Positions 16,706 through 24,373 of a stretch of DNA of 64,000 nucleotides are shown here, piece after piece (positions within the stretch are counted from its first letter, which is position 1; every line of letters begins with the position of its first letter). Position numbers and translations under genes: made by a program. Source of the DNA: Subdoligranulum variabile (GTDB lineage: Bacteria; Bacillota; Clostridia; Oscillospirales; Ruminococcaceae); assembly GCA_003343905.1 (NCBI GenBank), contig QAKI01000066.1, positions 62,001-126,000 of the forward strand. The letters run 5' to 3'. The notes under the pieces are model-generated. The model searched no databases, was not told where the DNA came from, and saw nothing but the letters and a program-made list of their open reading frames with translations.

Positions 16706-17755
16706 TTGATCCAAGTAGAAGAGTTGTTCCTGGCGCCGGACGCCACCGTGCTGGAAGCCCTGCGCAAGCTGGACCAGACCGGCCAGCGCATCCTGTTCAT
16801 TGCGCCCCAGGGCCGGCTGGAAGCCGCCCTGACCGACGGGGATATCCGCAAGTTTTTCCTGCGCGGGGGCACGCCGGACCAGCCGGTGCAGCAGGCCGCC
16901 AACTATCACCCGCTGAGCCTGCCCATTGCCGAGCGCGGCCGCGCCCGGGAAATTCTGGAGCGCCACTGCATCGACGCGCTGCCCATTCTGGACAAGCGCG
17001 GCATCATTACCGACATCGTCTTTGCCCGCGGGCTGGATGTGGACAACCGCAAACACACCGACATCCCGGTGGTCATGATGGCGGGCGGCCTGGGCACCCG
17101 GCTGTACCCCTACACCAAGATCCTGCCCAAGCCGCTGATCCCCGTGGGCGAACAGCCCATCGCGGAACTGATCATGAACCGCTTCCGGGATTTCGGTTGC
17201 CGGGATTTCACGATGATCGTCAACTACAAGCGCGGCATGATCAAGTCCTATTTTTCGGAACTGGAAAAGGACTATACGATCCACTTTGCCGACGAGGACG
17301 TGTTCATGGGCACCGGCGGCGGGCTTTGCCTGCTCAAAGACAAGATCCATACCCCCTTCTTCTTCACCAACTGCGACACGCTGCTGGACGTGGACTTCGG
17401 CGACCTGTACGAGTTCCACAGGAAAAATGGCAACCTGGTCACGATGGTCTGCGCCTTCAAGCACTACACTGTGCCCTACGGCGTGGTGGAACTGGGGCAG
17501 GACGGCAGCATCGCCGCCATGCGGGAAAAGCCGGAACTGGATTTTCTGACCAACACCGGCGTGTATGTCGTGGAGCCCCGCGTGGTGGACGAGATGCGGG
17601 ACGGCGAAGTGATCGGCTTCCCCGATGTGATCGACCGCTACCGCGCCGCCGGGGAGAAGATCGGCGTCTATCCCATTGGGGAAAGCAGTTGGATGGATAT
17701 GGGACAGATGGAAGAACTGGAAAAAATGCGCCGCAAGCTGGAAGGTCAGTCCTGA
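16706..17755 (+). CDS. CBS-domain sugar nucleotidyltransferase (PtmE-like)
   Basis: The 349-residue protein has two CBS motifs (residues about 1-115, including LFIAPQGRLEAALTDGDIRKF and CIDALPILDKRGIITDIV), then a nucleotidyltransferase domain with the signature MMAGGLGTRLYPYTKILPKPL, followed by FTNCDTLLDVDF. The same architecture occurs in Campylobacter PtmE, which charges glucosamine-1-phosphate with GTP for the legionaminic acid route. Given its neighbours that role is likely here, though the nucleotide is not proven. I chose the TTG at 16706 because GAGGGGGA lies 7 bases before it and the CBS domain starts at once. CBS domains may give adenylate-type regulation. Confidence 0.87.
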   Translation: MIQVEELFLAPDATVLEALRKLDQTGQRILFIAPQGRLEAALTDGDIRKFFLRGGTPDQPVQQAANYHPLSLPIAERGRAREILERHCIDALPILDKRGIITDIVFARGLDVDNRKHTDIPVVMMAGGLGTRLYPYTKILPKPLIPVGEQPIAELIMNRFRDFGCRDFTMIVNYKRGMIKSYFSELEKDYTIHFADEDVFMGTGGGLCLLKDKIHTPFFFTNCDTLLDVDFGDLYEFHRKNGNLVTMVCAFKHYTVPYGVVELGQDGSIAAMREKPELDFLTNTGVYVVEPRVVDEMRDGEVIGFPDVIDRYRAAGEKIGVYPIGESSWMDMGQMEELEKMRRKLEGQS

Positions 17756-17775
17756 CCCGCGGAAAGGAGAATACC

Positions 17776-18771
17776 ATGCCCGTTACGATTATTGCCGAAG
17801 CCGGCGTCAACCACAACGGCGACCTGGAGATGGCCAAAGCGATGGCCCGCACCGCCAAGGAGTGCGGCGCCGATATCGTGAAGTTCCAGACTGCCGTGCC
17901 CGAACTGGTGGTGAGCAAATTTGCCGAGAAGGCGGAATACCAGAAGCAGACCACCGGCGCCGCCGAGAGCCAGTTGGAGATGATCCGCAAGCTGCACTTC
18001 TCCTTTGAAGCGCACCGGGAACTGAAAGAATACTGCGATTCCATCGGCATCCAGTATCTGTCGGCCCCCTTCGACATTCCCAGCGTGCGGTTTCTGGGCA
18101 CGCTGGACCTGCCGCTGCTGAAGATCCCTTCGGGCGAGATCACCAACCTGCCCTACCTGGAAGAAGTCGCCAAACTGCACACGCCGGTGCTGCTTTCCAC
18201 CGGCATGAGCACCCTCAACGAGATCACCGACGCCCTGGGCATTCTGGACGACGGCGGCTGCCCCGAAGCCACCGTGCTGCACTGCAACACCCAGTACCCC
18301 ACCCCCTACGAGGACGCCAACCTGACCGCCATGCTGGAACTGTTCGACCAGTTCGGGCTGCCGGTGGGGCTTTCGGACCACACGCCGGGGTGGGAGTGCG
18401 ACGTGGCCGCCGCCGTGCTGGGGGCCACCGTCATCGAGAAGCACTTCACGCTGGACAAAAACCTGCCCGGCCCCGACCAGAAAGCCAGCCTGGACCCCGC
18501 CGAGTTCAAGGCCATGGTGGACGCGGTGCGCCATGTGGAAGCCGCGCTGGGCGACGGCCACAAGCACATGACCGCCAGCGAAGCCCCCAACCGCGCTGTG
18601 GCCCGCAAGAGCATCGTGGCGGCGCGGCCCATCACCGCCGGGGAGGTATTCACGGCGGACAACCTGACCACCAAGCGCCCCGGCGACGGCATCAGCCCCA
18701 TGCGCTGGTACGACGTGCTGGGCAAGACCGCCAAGCGCGACTTTGCCGAGGACGAGAAGATCGAATTATAA
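17776..18771 (+). CDS. legI: N-acetylneuraminate/legionaminate synthase
   Basis: The 331-residue protein begins IIAEAGVNHNGDLEMAKAM, the NeuB signature, and contains LKIPSGEITNLPYLEEVA, LSTGMSTLNEI and GLSDHTPGWE. It ends with an antifreeze-like SAF domain (RKSIVAARPITAGEVF to the C-terminus). It condenses a six-carbon amino sugar with phosphoenolpyruvate to make a nine-carbon 2-keto acid. The LegC partner argues for legionaminate rather than N-acetylneuraminate, but sequence alone cannot separate the substrates. AAAGGAG precedes the ATG. Confidence 0.9.
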   Translation: MPVTIIAEAGVNHNGDLEMAKAMARTAKECGADIVKFQTAVPELVVSKFAEKAEYQKQTTGAAESQLEMIRKLHFSFEAHRELKEYCDSIGIQYLSAPFDIPSVRFLGTLDLPLLKIPSGEITNLPYLEEVAKLHTPVLLSTGMSTLNEITDALGILDDGGCPEATVLHCNTQYPTPYEDANLTAMLELFDQFGLPVGLSDHTPGWECDVAAAVLGATVIEKHFTLDKNLPGPDQKASLDPAEFKAMVDAVRHVEAALGDGHKHMTASEAPNRAVARKSIVAARPITAGEVFTADNLTTKRPGDGISPMRWYDVLGKTAKRDFAEDEKIEL

Positions 18772-18780
18772 GTGTGTATG

Positions 18781-18843
18781 TTCCTTTCTTGTAAGAAAGG
18801 AACCAAAGAACTTTTTGCCGAAACCGCGCTCCGGCGCGGTTTC
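18781..18843. repeat. Two adjacent perfect hairpins inside the operon
   Basis: The 110-base gap between legI and legG holds TTCCTTTCTT/AAGAAAGGAA (18781-18790, 18793-18802) and GAAACCGCG/CGCGGTTTC (18820-18828, 18835-18843). Neither is followed by a T-run, so they are not clear terminators. They may stabilise RNA ends or be a dispersed repeat unit. Confidence 0.6.
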
Positions 18844-18881
18844 CATAGAGTATTTTGAGGGGAAGGCAGGAAATTTCGCCT

Positions 18882-20069
18882 ATGTCGCAACGAACGATCT
18901 GTGTCGTGACCGCCACGCGGGCGGAATACGGGCTGCTTCGGCCGGTCATCCGCAAGATCGCGGCTGATGCCGAACTGCGCCTGCAACTGGCCGTGACCGG
19001 CGCGCACCTCTGCGCGCGGCTGGGTTCGACGGTCAGCGAGATCGAAGCCGACGGTGTGCCCATCGCGGCGCGGCTGCCGGTCTTTGCCGAGACCGACGGC
19101 GAGCCGGTGGTGCAGGCCATCGCCCGCACGCTGACCGTCTTTGACGAATATTTTGCCGCCCACCGCCCCGACGCCGTACTGCTGCTGGGCGATCGGTTCG
19201 AGATCTTTGCCGTAGCCACAGCCGCGGCGGGGCGGCATATCCCCATCGCCCATATTTCCGGCGGCGACGTAACGCTGGGCGCCGCCGACGAATACTACCG
19301 CCACTGCATCAGCAAGATGGCGGCTTTGCATTTTCCCTCCTGCGCCGACAGCGCCGCCCGGCTGGTCCGCATGGGCGAGGAACCGGGCCGGGTCTTTTGC
19401 GTGGGCGGCCTGGGGGACGAGAACATCCGCACCCTGCCCAAGATGACCCGGCAGGAACTGTGCGCGTCCACCGGCTTTGACCTGACGCAGCCCTTCGCCC
19501 TCGTCACCTACCACCCCGAGACCAGCGCGGGCGCGCCGGACCCGGCGGTGCAGGCCGACGCCCTGTGTGCCGCCATGGCGGCGGTGCCGGGGGTGTTCTG
19601 GCTCATCACGGGTTCCAACGCCGACGCGGGCGGGCATATCTGCACCCGCAAAATGCAGGAATTTGCCGCCGCCCACCCGGGCCGCGCCGGGTTCATCCAA
19701 AGCCTGGGGCTGCGGCGCTACCTTTCGGCCATGCAGCACGCCGCGCTGGTGGCGGGCAATTCCTCCTCCGGCGTGGTCGAAACGCCGACCTTCGGCGTGC
19801 CCACGGTCAACATCGGCCAGCGGCAGGCCGGGCGGCTGCTCTGCGCCAACGTGCTGTGCTGCCCGGCCGAAGCCCCCGCCATTGAGGAAGCCCTGCGCAG
19901 CGCCCTGACGCCGGAATTTCTGGCAAAGGCCCACGCCGCGCGCAGCCCCTACAACGGCGGCGACACCAGCGGCAAGATCTGCGCGCTGCTGCGCCGCTTC
20001 GATTTTGCCCCCATCAAAACTTTCTACGACGGACCCGTGCCGGACTTTGACCCCGCCGCGCCCGTCTGA
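18882..20069 (+). CDS. legG: UDP-sugar 2-epimerase (hydrolysing), NeuC/LegG-like
   Basis: The 395-residue protein has the GT-B epimerase signatures: VVTATRAEYGLLRPVI at the start, LLLGDRFEIFAVATAA, AHISGGDVTLGAADEYYRH, and near the end GNSSSGVVETPTFGVPTVNIGQRQ. Enzymes of this group remove UDP while inverting C2. LegG acts on UDP-2,4-diacetamido-2,4,6-trideoxyhexose and NeuC on UDP-GlcNAc. The start at 18882 is the first ATG before the conserved beta strand. It follows the two-hairpin gap, which could tune expression between upstream and downstream halves of the operon. Confidence 0.9.
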   Translation: MSQRTICVVTATRAEYGLLRPVIRKIAADAELRLQLAVTGAHLCARLGSTVSEIEADGVPIAARLPVFAETDGEPVVQAIARTLTVFDEYFAAHRPDAVLLLGDRFEIFAVATAAAGRHIPIAHISGGDVTLGAADEYYRHCISKMAALHFPSCADSAARLVRMGEEPGRVFCVGGLGDENIRTLPKMTRQELCASTGFDLTQPFALVTYHPETSAGAPDPAVQADALCAAMAAVPGVFWLITGSNADAGGHICTRKMQEFAAAHPGRAGFIQSLGLRRYLSAMQHAALVAGNSSSGVVETPTFGVPTVNIGQRQAGRLLCANVLCCPAEAPAIEEALRSALTPEFLAKAHAARSPYNGGDTSGKICALLRRFDFAPIKTFYDGPVPDFDPAAPV

Positions 20070-20100
20070 CCGCTTTTCAGCCTTTTTGAGGTGACTGCCT

Positions 20101-20925
20101 ATGTGCGCCATGTCGAATCCTCTTGAACACAAAACGGTGACGTCCCCCCGCGGGACCACCCATTACTGGATCGCCAAACATGACGATCCCGCCGCGCCGG
20201 TCCTGGTCTTTCTGCCGGGCCTGAGCGCCGACCACCGCCTGTTCGACGAACAGACGGCCCATTTTGCCCCGCACTGCACCGTGCTGGTGTGGGACGCCCC
20301 CGCCCACGGCCTGTCCCGCCCGTATCAGGATTTCAGCTACCGCAACCTGGCCGGGGAACTGCTGCGCATTCTGGATGCGGAAGCCCTGCCCCGCGCCGTG
20401 CTGGTGGGGCAGAGCGCGGGCGGCTTTGTGGCCCAGTCTTTGATCGCCCACAGCCCGCAGCGCGTCGCCGGGCTGTTCACCATCGGCACCTGCCCGTATG
20501 ACCCCGTCTACTACAGCCGGTCCGACCTGTTCTGGCTGCGGCAGACCCGGTGGATGTTCGGGTTATTCCCGGAAAAGACGCTGCGCAGCGCCATGGCCGA
20601 CGCCTGCGCCGTGACGGCGCCCGCCCGGCAGAATATGCTGGATATGCAGCGCGTCTACAACAAAAAGGAGCTTTGCCGCCTGATGTATCTGGGGCTGGCG
20701 GGCTTTATCCCCGAAATGCAGGTCATCGACTTCCCCTGCCCGGTCATGCTCACCGTGGGCGAGCACGACCGCACCGGTAAGGTGCGCCAGTATAACGAAG
20801 CATGGCACCGCCGTGCCGGGTATCCGCTGCACATCATTCCCGGCGCGTCCCACAATGCGAACGCCGACCGCCCAGACCTGGTGGACAGCCTGCTGGAAGG
20901 GTTCCTGGCGGAACTGCCCCGCTGA
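20101..20925 (+). CDS. Alpha/beta-fold hydrolase of unknown substrate
   Basis: The 274-residue protein has an intact catalytic triad: serine in VGQSAGGFVAQ, aspartate in TVGEHDRTGK and histidine in IIPGASHNANAD, with LVFLPGLSADHRLF forming the oxyanion loop. There is no signal peptide. It sits in the middle of the nonulosonate operon with a GAGGTG site before its ATG, so it may remove or rearrange an acyl group on a pathway intermediate. That is inferred only from position. Confidence 0.8.
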   Translation: MCAMSNPLEHKTVTSPRGTTHYWIAKHDDPAAPVLVFLPGLSADHRLFDEQTAHFAPHCTVLVWDAPAHGLSRPYQDFSYRNLAGELLRILDAEALPRAVLVGQSAGGFVAQSLIAHSPQRVAGLFTIGTCPYDPVYYSRSDLFWLRQTRWMFGLFPEKTLRSAMADACAVTAPARQNMLDMQRVYNKKELCRLMYLGLAGFIPEMQVIDFPCPVMLTVGEHDRTGKVRQYNEAWHRRAGYPLHIIPGASHNANADRPDLVDSLLEGFLAELPR

Positions 20926-20976
20926 ACGGCCGGGGCGGTGCCCTATTTTTACCGTATGAGAAAGGATGGTTCCCTG

Positions 20977-21963
20977 ATGAACCTTTTGATCGTTGGCCTT
21001 GGCAGCATGGGCAAACGCCGCGCCCGGCTGGCCAAGGGCATAGACGCCGGCTTGCAGATCTTCGGCGTGGACAGCGCCGAAGCGCGCCGCACCGAAGCCA
21101 AAGCCCTGGGCCTTGTGCAGGACGCCTGGGCCACCATTGGCGAGGCGGCAGCCGCCGCCCGGCCCGACGCGGCGCTGGTCTGCACGGCGCCGCTGTCCCA
21201 CGCGGGGATCATCCGCGAACTGCTGGAACATGACCTGCCGGTGTTCACCGAACTGAATCTGGTGCGCGACGGCTACGACGAAAACATGGCCCTGGCCCGC
21301 AGCAAGGGCCTGCCGCTGTTCCTTTCTTCCACCATGCTGTACCGGCGGGAGACCCAGTACATCAAGCAGGCCGTGCAGCAGTTCGGGCGGCCGGTGCATT
21401 ACATCTACCATATCGGCCAATACCTGCCCGACTGGCACCCGTGGGAGAACTACAAGAACTTTTTTGTGGGCAACGCCCGCACCGGCGGCGTGCGCGAGAT
21501 TTTGGGCATCGACCTGCCCTGGCTGCTGGACGCCTTCGGCCCGGTGGAACAGATGACCGTGCAAACCGATTCCATCAGCGACCTGGGCCTGCCCTACCCC
21601 GACTGCGCCACCCTGCTGCTGCGCCACAAGGGCGGCGCGCTGGGCGTGCTGGCGGCGGACGTAGTCTCCCGCAAGGCGGTACGCAACTTTGAGTGCTTCG
21701 GCGACGGGCTGCACCTGTTCTGGGAGGGCAACCCCAAGGCGCTGTATGCCTTCCGGGACGGCGAAAAGCAGTTCGTGGACACCTACCAGAGCTTTGAACA
21801 CGACAGCCGCTACAGCGACAACATCGTGGAGAACGCCTATGTGGACGAACTTGCCAACTTCTTCGGCGTGCTCAAAGGGGCCGAGTGCCCCCGCTGGAGC
21901 TTTGAGAAAGATCTGGCCGCCATTGACCTGATGGACCGGGTCCAGGCCGCCGGGGAACGATAA
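20977..21963 (+). CDS. Gfo/Idh/MocA-family NAD(P)-dependent oxidoreductase
   Basis: The 328-residue protein starts with a Rossmann fold (LLIVGLGSMGKRRARL). It has a PDAALVCTAPLSH segment, ELNLVRDGYDENMALARS in place of the usual EKP motif, and a C-terminal alpha/beta substrate domain with YIYHIGQYLPDWHPWE. Family members oxidise or reduce sugar hydroxyl groups using NAD(P). It belongs to the nonulosonate operon and probably modifies the sugar before or after condensation. It is similar in layout to the second oxidoreductase of this operon, and both have an 'LPDW' motif, suggesting related substrates. The ATG at 20977 follows AAAGGATGG. Confidence 0.85.
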   Translation: MNLLIVGLGSMGKRRARLAKGIDAGLQIFGVDSAEARRTEAKALGLVQDAWATIGEAAAAARPDAALVCTAPLSHAGIIRELLEHDLPVFTELNLVRDGYDENMALARSKGLPLFLSSTMLYRRETQYIKQAVQQFGRPVHYIYHIGQYLPDWHPWENYKNFFVGNARTGGVREILGIDLPWLLDAFGPVEQMTVQTDSISDLGLPYPDCATLLLRHKGGALGVLAADVVSRKAVRNFECFGDGLHLFWEGNPKALYAFRDGEKQFVDTYQSFEHDSRYSDNIVENAYVDELANFFGVLKGAECPRWSFEKDLAAIDLMDRVQAAGER

Positions 21964-21976
21964 GGAGGGAGCGCCC

Positions 21977-22612
21977 ATGTCCGCAGAACGCATGGATCTG
22001 GAACAGTGGCCGCGGCGGGAAGTCTACCGCTTTTTCTCCGAGGTGCAGAACCCCTTTTACATGGTCACGTTCCAGGTGGACGTGACCGCCCTGCGCGCCT
22101 ACACCAAGCGCAGCGGGCTTTCCTTTTATTATGCGCTGGTCTACCTGTGCACCGCGGCCTGCAACGAGGTGGACGCCTTCCGCCTGACACTGCGCGGGGG
22201 CGAAGTGTGGCGGCTGGACCGCCGCGACCCCAGCTTTACCGACCTGCCTGCCGGCAGCGAGGTGTTCCATATCGTCACGCTGCCCGCCGGGGACGACCTG
22301 GCGGACTTCTGCCGTGCCGCGGCCGTCAAGAGCCGGGCGCAGACCGCTTTCATCAACCATGGGGCGGAAAATGACGCCCTGATCTATTTTTCCTGCCTGC
22401 CGTGGGTGGAACTGACCGCCCTGACCAACGAGCGCAACACCGACCCCGACGACGCGGTGCCCCGCATCGCCTGGGGCCGCTATGTGGAGCGGGAAGGCAG
22501 GCTGATGCTGGGGCTTTCGCTGGAGGTGAACCACCGCCTGATCGACGGGGTACACATCGGCCAGTTTGCCCAGGCGCTGGAACGGCGCATCGCCGCCCTG
22601 GCCGCTCTGTGA
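21977..22612 (+). CDS. CAT-fold (chloramphenicol acetyltransferase-like) acyltransferase
   Basis: The 211-residue protein has the CatA-type fold: an N-terminal RREVYRFFSEVQNPFYMVTF, a central FINHGAENDALIYFSCLPW, and the catalytic motif VNHRLIDGVHIGQF near the C-terminus. The active histidine and DG pair are present; the first histidine of the usual HH is an asparagine. Members acetylate hydroxyl or amino groups using acetyl-CoA. Real antibiotic resistance is unlikely in this setting; acylation of the nonulosonate amino sugar is a better guess. AAGGAGG lies before the ATG, 14 bases after the previous stop. Confidence 0.82.
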   Translation: MSAERMDLEQWPRREVYRFFSEVQNPFYMVTFQVDVTALRAYTKRSGLSFYYALVYLCTAACNEVDAFRLTLRGGEVWRLDRRDPSFTDLPAGSEVFHIVTLPAGDDLADFCRAAAVKSRAQTAFINHGAENDALIYFSCLPWVELTALTNERNTDPDDAVPRIAWGRYVEREGRLMLGLSLEVNHRLIDGVHIGQFAQALERRIAALAAL

Positions 22613-22650
22613 CCGGCCGCCTGTTTTGACCAAAGGGAAGGATCTTGTTT

Positions 22651-23598
22651 ATGCAGACTTTGACCGCGCTGTTCGTGGGGCTGGGCTCCATCGGAACACG
22701 CCATCTGAACAATCTGGCCGCCCTGTGTGCGGGGCGCGGCTGGACCCTGCAGGCCGACGCGCTGCGCAGCGACCGCAACCGCCCGCTGCGCCCCGGCGCA
22801 GCGGAACTGCTCCGCGCCCAGTATGACAACGCTGCGGACCTGCCCCCGCACTATGACCTGATCTTCATCACCAACCCCACCAGCCTGCACGCCGACGCGC
22901 TGCGCACAGTCTACGGGCGCGGCGGCGCGCTGTTCATCGAGAAGCCGATCTTCTCGGCCGAACAGACGGGACTGGATCTGGGCACGCTGCTGCCCGCCGG
23001 GCAAAAAGCCTATGTGGCCGCCCCCATGCGCTGGTGCGGCGCCATGCTGGCGCTGAAAAAGCTGCTGCCCACGCTGCACCCCTACTGCGCGCGGGTCATA
23101 TGTTCCAGCTATCTGCCCGACTGGCGGCCCGGCGTAGACTACCGCACGGTGTACAGCGCCCACAAGGCGCTGGGCGGCGGCGTGACCATCGACCTGATCC
23201 ACGAATGGGACTATCTGGTGGACCTGTTCGGCGTGCCGCAGGAACTCTACAACCTGCGGGGGACCTATTCGGAGCTGGAGATCGACTCCGACGATCTTTC
23301 GGTCTACATCGCGCGGTATCCTTCCCTGCTGGCGGAAGTCCACCTCGACTACTTCGGCCGGGGCTACCGCCGCTCCATCGAACTGTTCTGCCGCGACGGC
23401 AGCGTGGTGGCCGATTTCGGCGCCGGCACGCTGACGATGCCAAACGGCACCGTGCAGTCCTTTAAGGAGCCGGTGAACCGCCGCTATGAGCGGGAGATGG
23501 AATACTTTGTGGACTACGCGCTGGGGGATGCCCCCGCAAGCTGCAACCCGCCGGAACTGGCCTTGCAGGTATTACAACTGACGTTGGGAGAGAAATGA
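22651..23598 (+). CDS. Second Gfo/Idh/MocA-family oxidoreductase
   Basis: The 315-residue protein starts with ALFVGLGSIGTRHLNNL (dinucleotide-binding glycines). It continues with DLIFITNPTSLHADAL and the canonical EKP in LFIEKPIFS, then SSYLPDWRPGVDYR and a VTIDLIHEWDYLVDLFG segment with the usual catalytic histidine region. AAGGGAAGGA precedes the ATG at 22651. It belongs to the nonulosonate operon. A homologous type of dehydrogenase is found in flagellin-glycosylation loci of other bacteria. The reaction is unassigned. Confidence 0.86.
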   Translation: MQTLTALFVGLGSIGTRHLNNLAALCAGRGWTLQADALRSDRNRPLRPGAAELLRAQYDNAADLPPHYDLIFITNPTSLHADALRTVYGRGGALFIEKPIFSAEQTGLDLGTLLPAGQKAYVAAPMRWCGAMLALKKLLPTLHPYCARVICSSYLPDWRPGVDYRTVYSAHKALGGGVTIDLIHEWDYLVDLFGVPQELYNLRGTYSELEIDSDDLSVYIARYPSLLAEVHLDYFGRGYRRSIELFCRDGSVVADFGAGTLTMPNGTVQSFKEPVNRRYEREMEYFVDYALGDAPASCNPPELALQVLQLTLGEK

Positions 23599-23599
23599 T

Positions 23600-24373
23600 A
23601 TGGACCGTCTGCTCATCACCATCTGCGGCCGTGCCGGCAGCAAGGGGTTCAAAAACAAGAACCTGAAAGTTTTCTGCGGCCAGCCGCTCGTCTACTATTC
23701 CCTCAGCGCGGCAGAACTGTTCTGCCGCGCCCACCCCGAACTGCACGTCGATCTGGCCCTGAACACCGACAGCGAGGACCTGGCCCGGCTGGTGGCCGAC
23801 CGCTACCCGGAGGTGGTCTACCTGCCGCGCGGCGCGGAACTGGGCGGCGACCGCGTGCCCAAGATGGCCGTCTACCAGGACAGCCTGCGCCGCATGGAGG
23901 AACGCACCGGCCAGCCCTATGACTGGCATATGGACCTGGACATCACCAGCCCCCTGCGCACCGCCGCCGACATCGAGAACGCCTTCGCGCTCAAGCAGTC
24001 GCGCCCGGACCTGGATCTGGTGTTCAGCGTCTGCGAAGCCCGCCGTAACCCCTGGTTCAACATGGTCAAGACCGTGGGCGACCATGTGGAGCAGGTCAAC
24101 CAGAGCGAATTCACTGGCCGCCAGCAGGCGCCCGAATGCTTTGACGTCAACGCTTCGATCTATGTGTTCCGCCGGGATTTTCTGGCCGCCAACACCGACG
24201 GGCTGCTCTGGCACGGCAAGATCGGCGCCAGCGTCATGATGGACACCGGCATCATCGACATCGACTCCGAGCATGACTACCGCCTGATGGAAGCCATCGC
24301 CGCCCATCTCTACGAGCATTACCCGGAATTTGCGGCGGTGCGGGACAACATCCGCCCTGCGGAGGCAGTATGA
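23600..24373 (+). CDS. legF: CMP-nonulosonate (acylneuraminate) cytidylyltransferase
   Basis: The 257-residue protein has the NeuA-type nucleotide loop ICGRAGSKGFKNKNLKVF, LDITSPLRTAADIENAF and a C-terminal DTGIIDIDSEHDYRLMEA. It activates the nine-carbon sugar with CTP to give the CMP-sugar donor, which ends the biosynthetic part of the operon. It starts one base after the preceding stop codon and its own stop overlaps the start of the membrane-protein gene by four bases, so these are tightly coupled. Product specificity (legionaminic versus neuraminic) is inferred from LegC. Confidence 0.9.
   Translation: MDRLLITICGRAGSKGFKNKNLKVFCGQPLVYYSLSAAELFCRAHPELHVDLALNTDSEDLARLVADRYPEVVYLPRGAELGGDRVPKMAVYQDSLRRMEERTGQPYDWHMDLDITSPLRTAADIENAFALKQSRPDLDLVFSVCEARRNPWFNMVKTVGDHVEQVNQSEFTGRQQAPECFDVNASIYVFRRDFLAANTDGLLWHGKIGASVMMDTGIIDIDSEHDYRLMEAIAAHLYEHYPEFAAVRDNIRPAEAV

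Noticed and set aside
21977..22612. Chloramphenicol resistance gene
   Set aside because: Only fold-level similarity is visible, and its position in a sugar-biosynthesis operon argues for another acceptor.
15519..24373. Plain N-acetylneuraminic acid (sialic acid) operon
   Set aside because: LegC and a PtmE-like enzyme are not needed for Neu5Ac and point to a legionaminic-type sugar.
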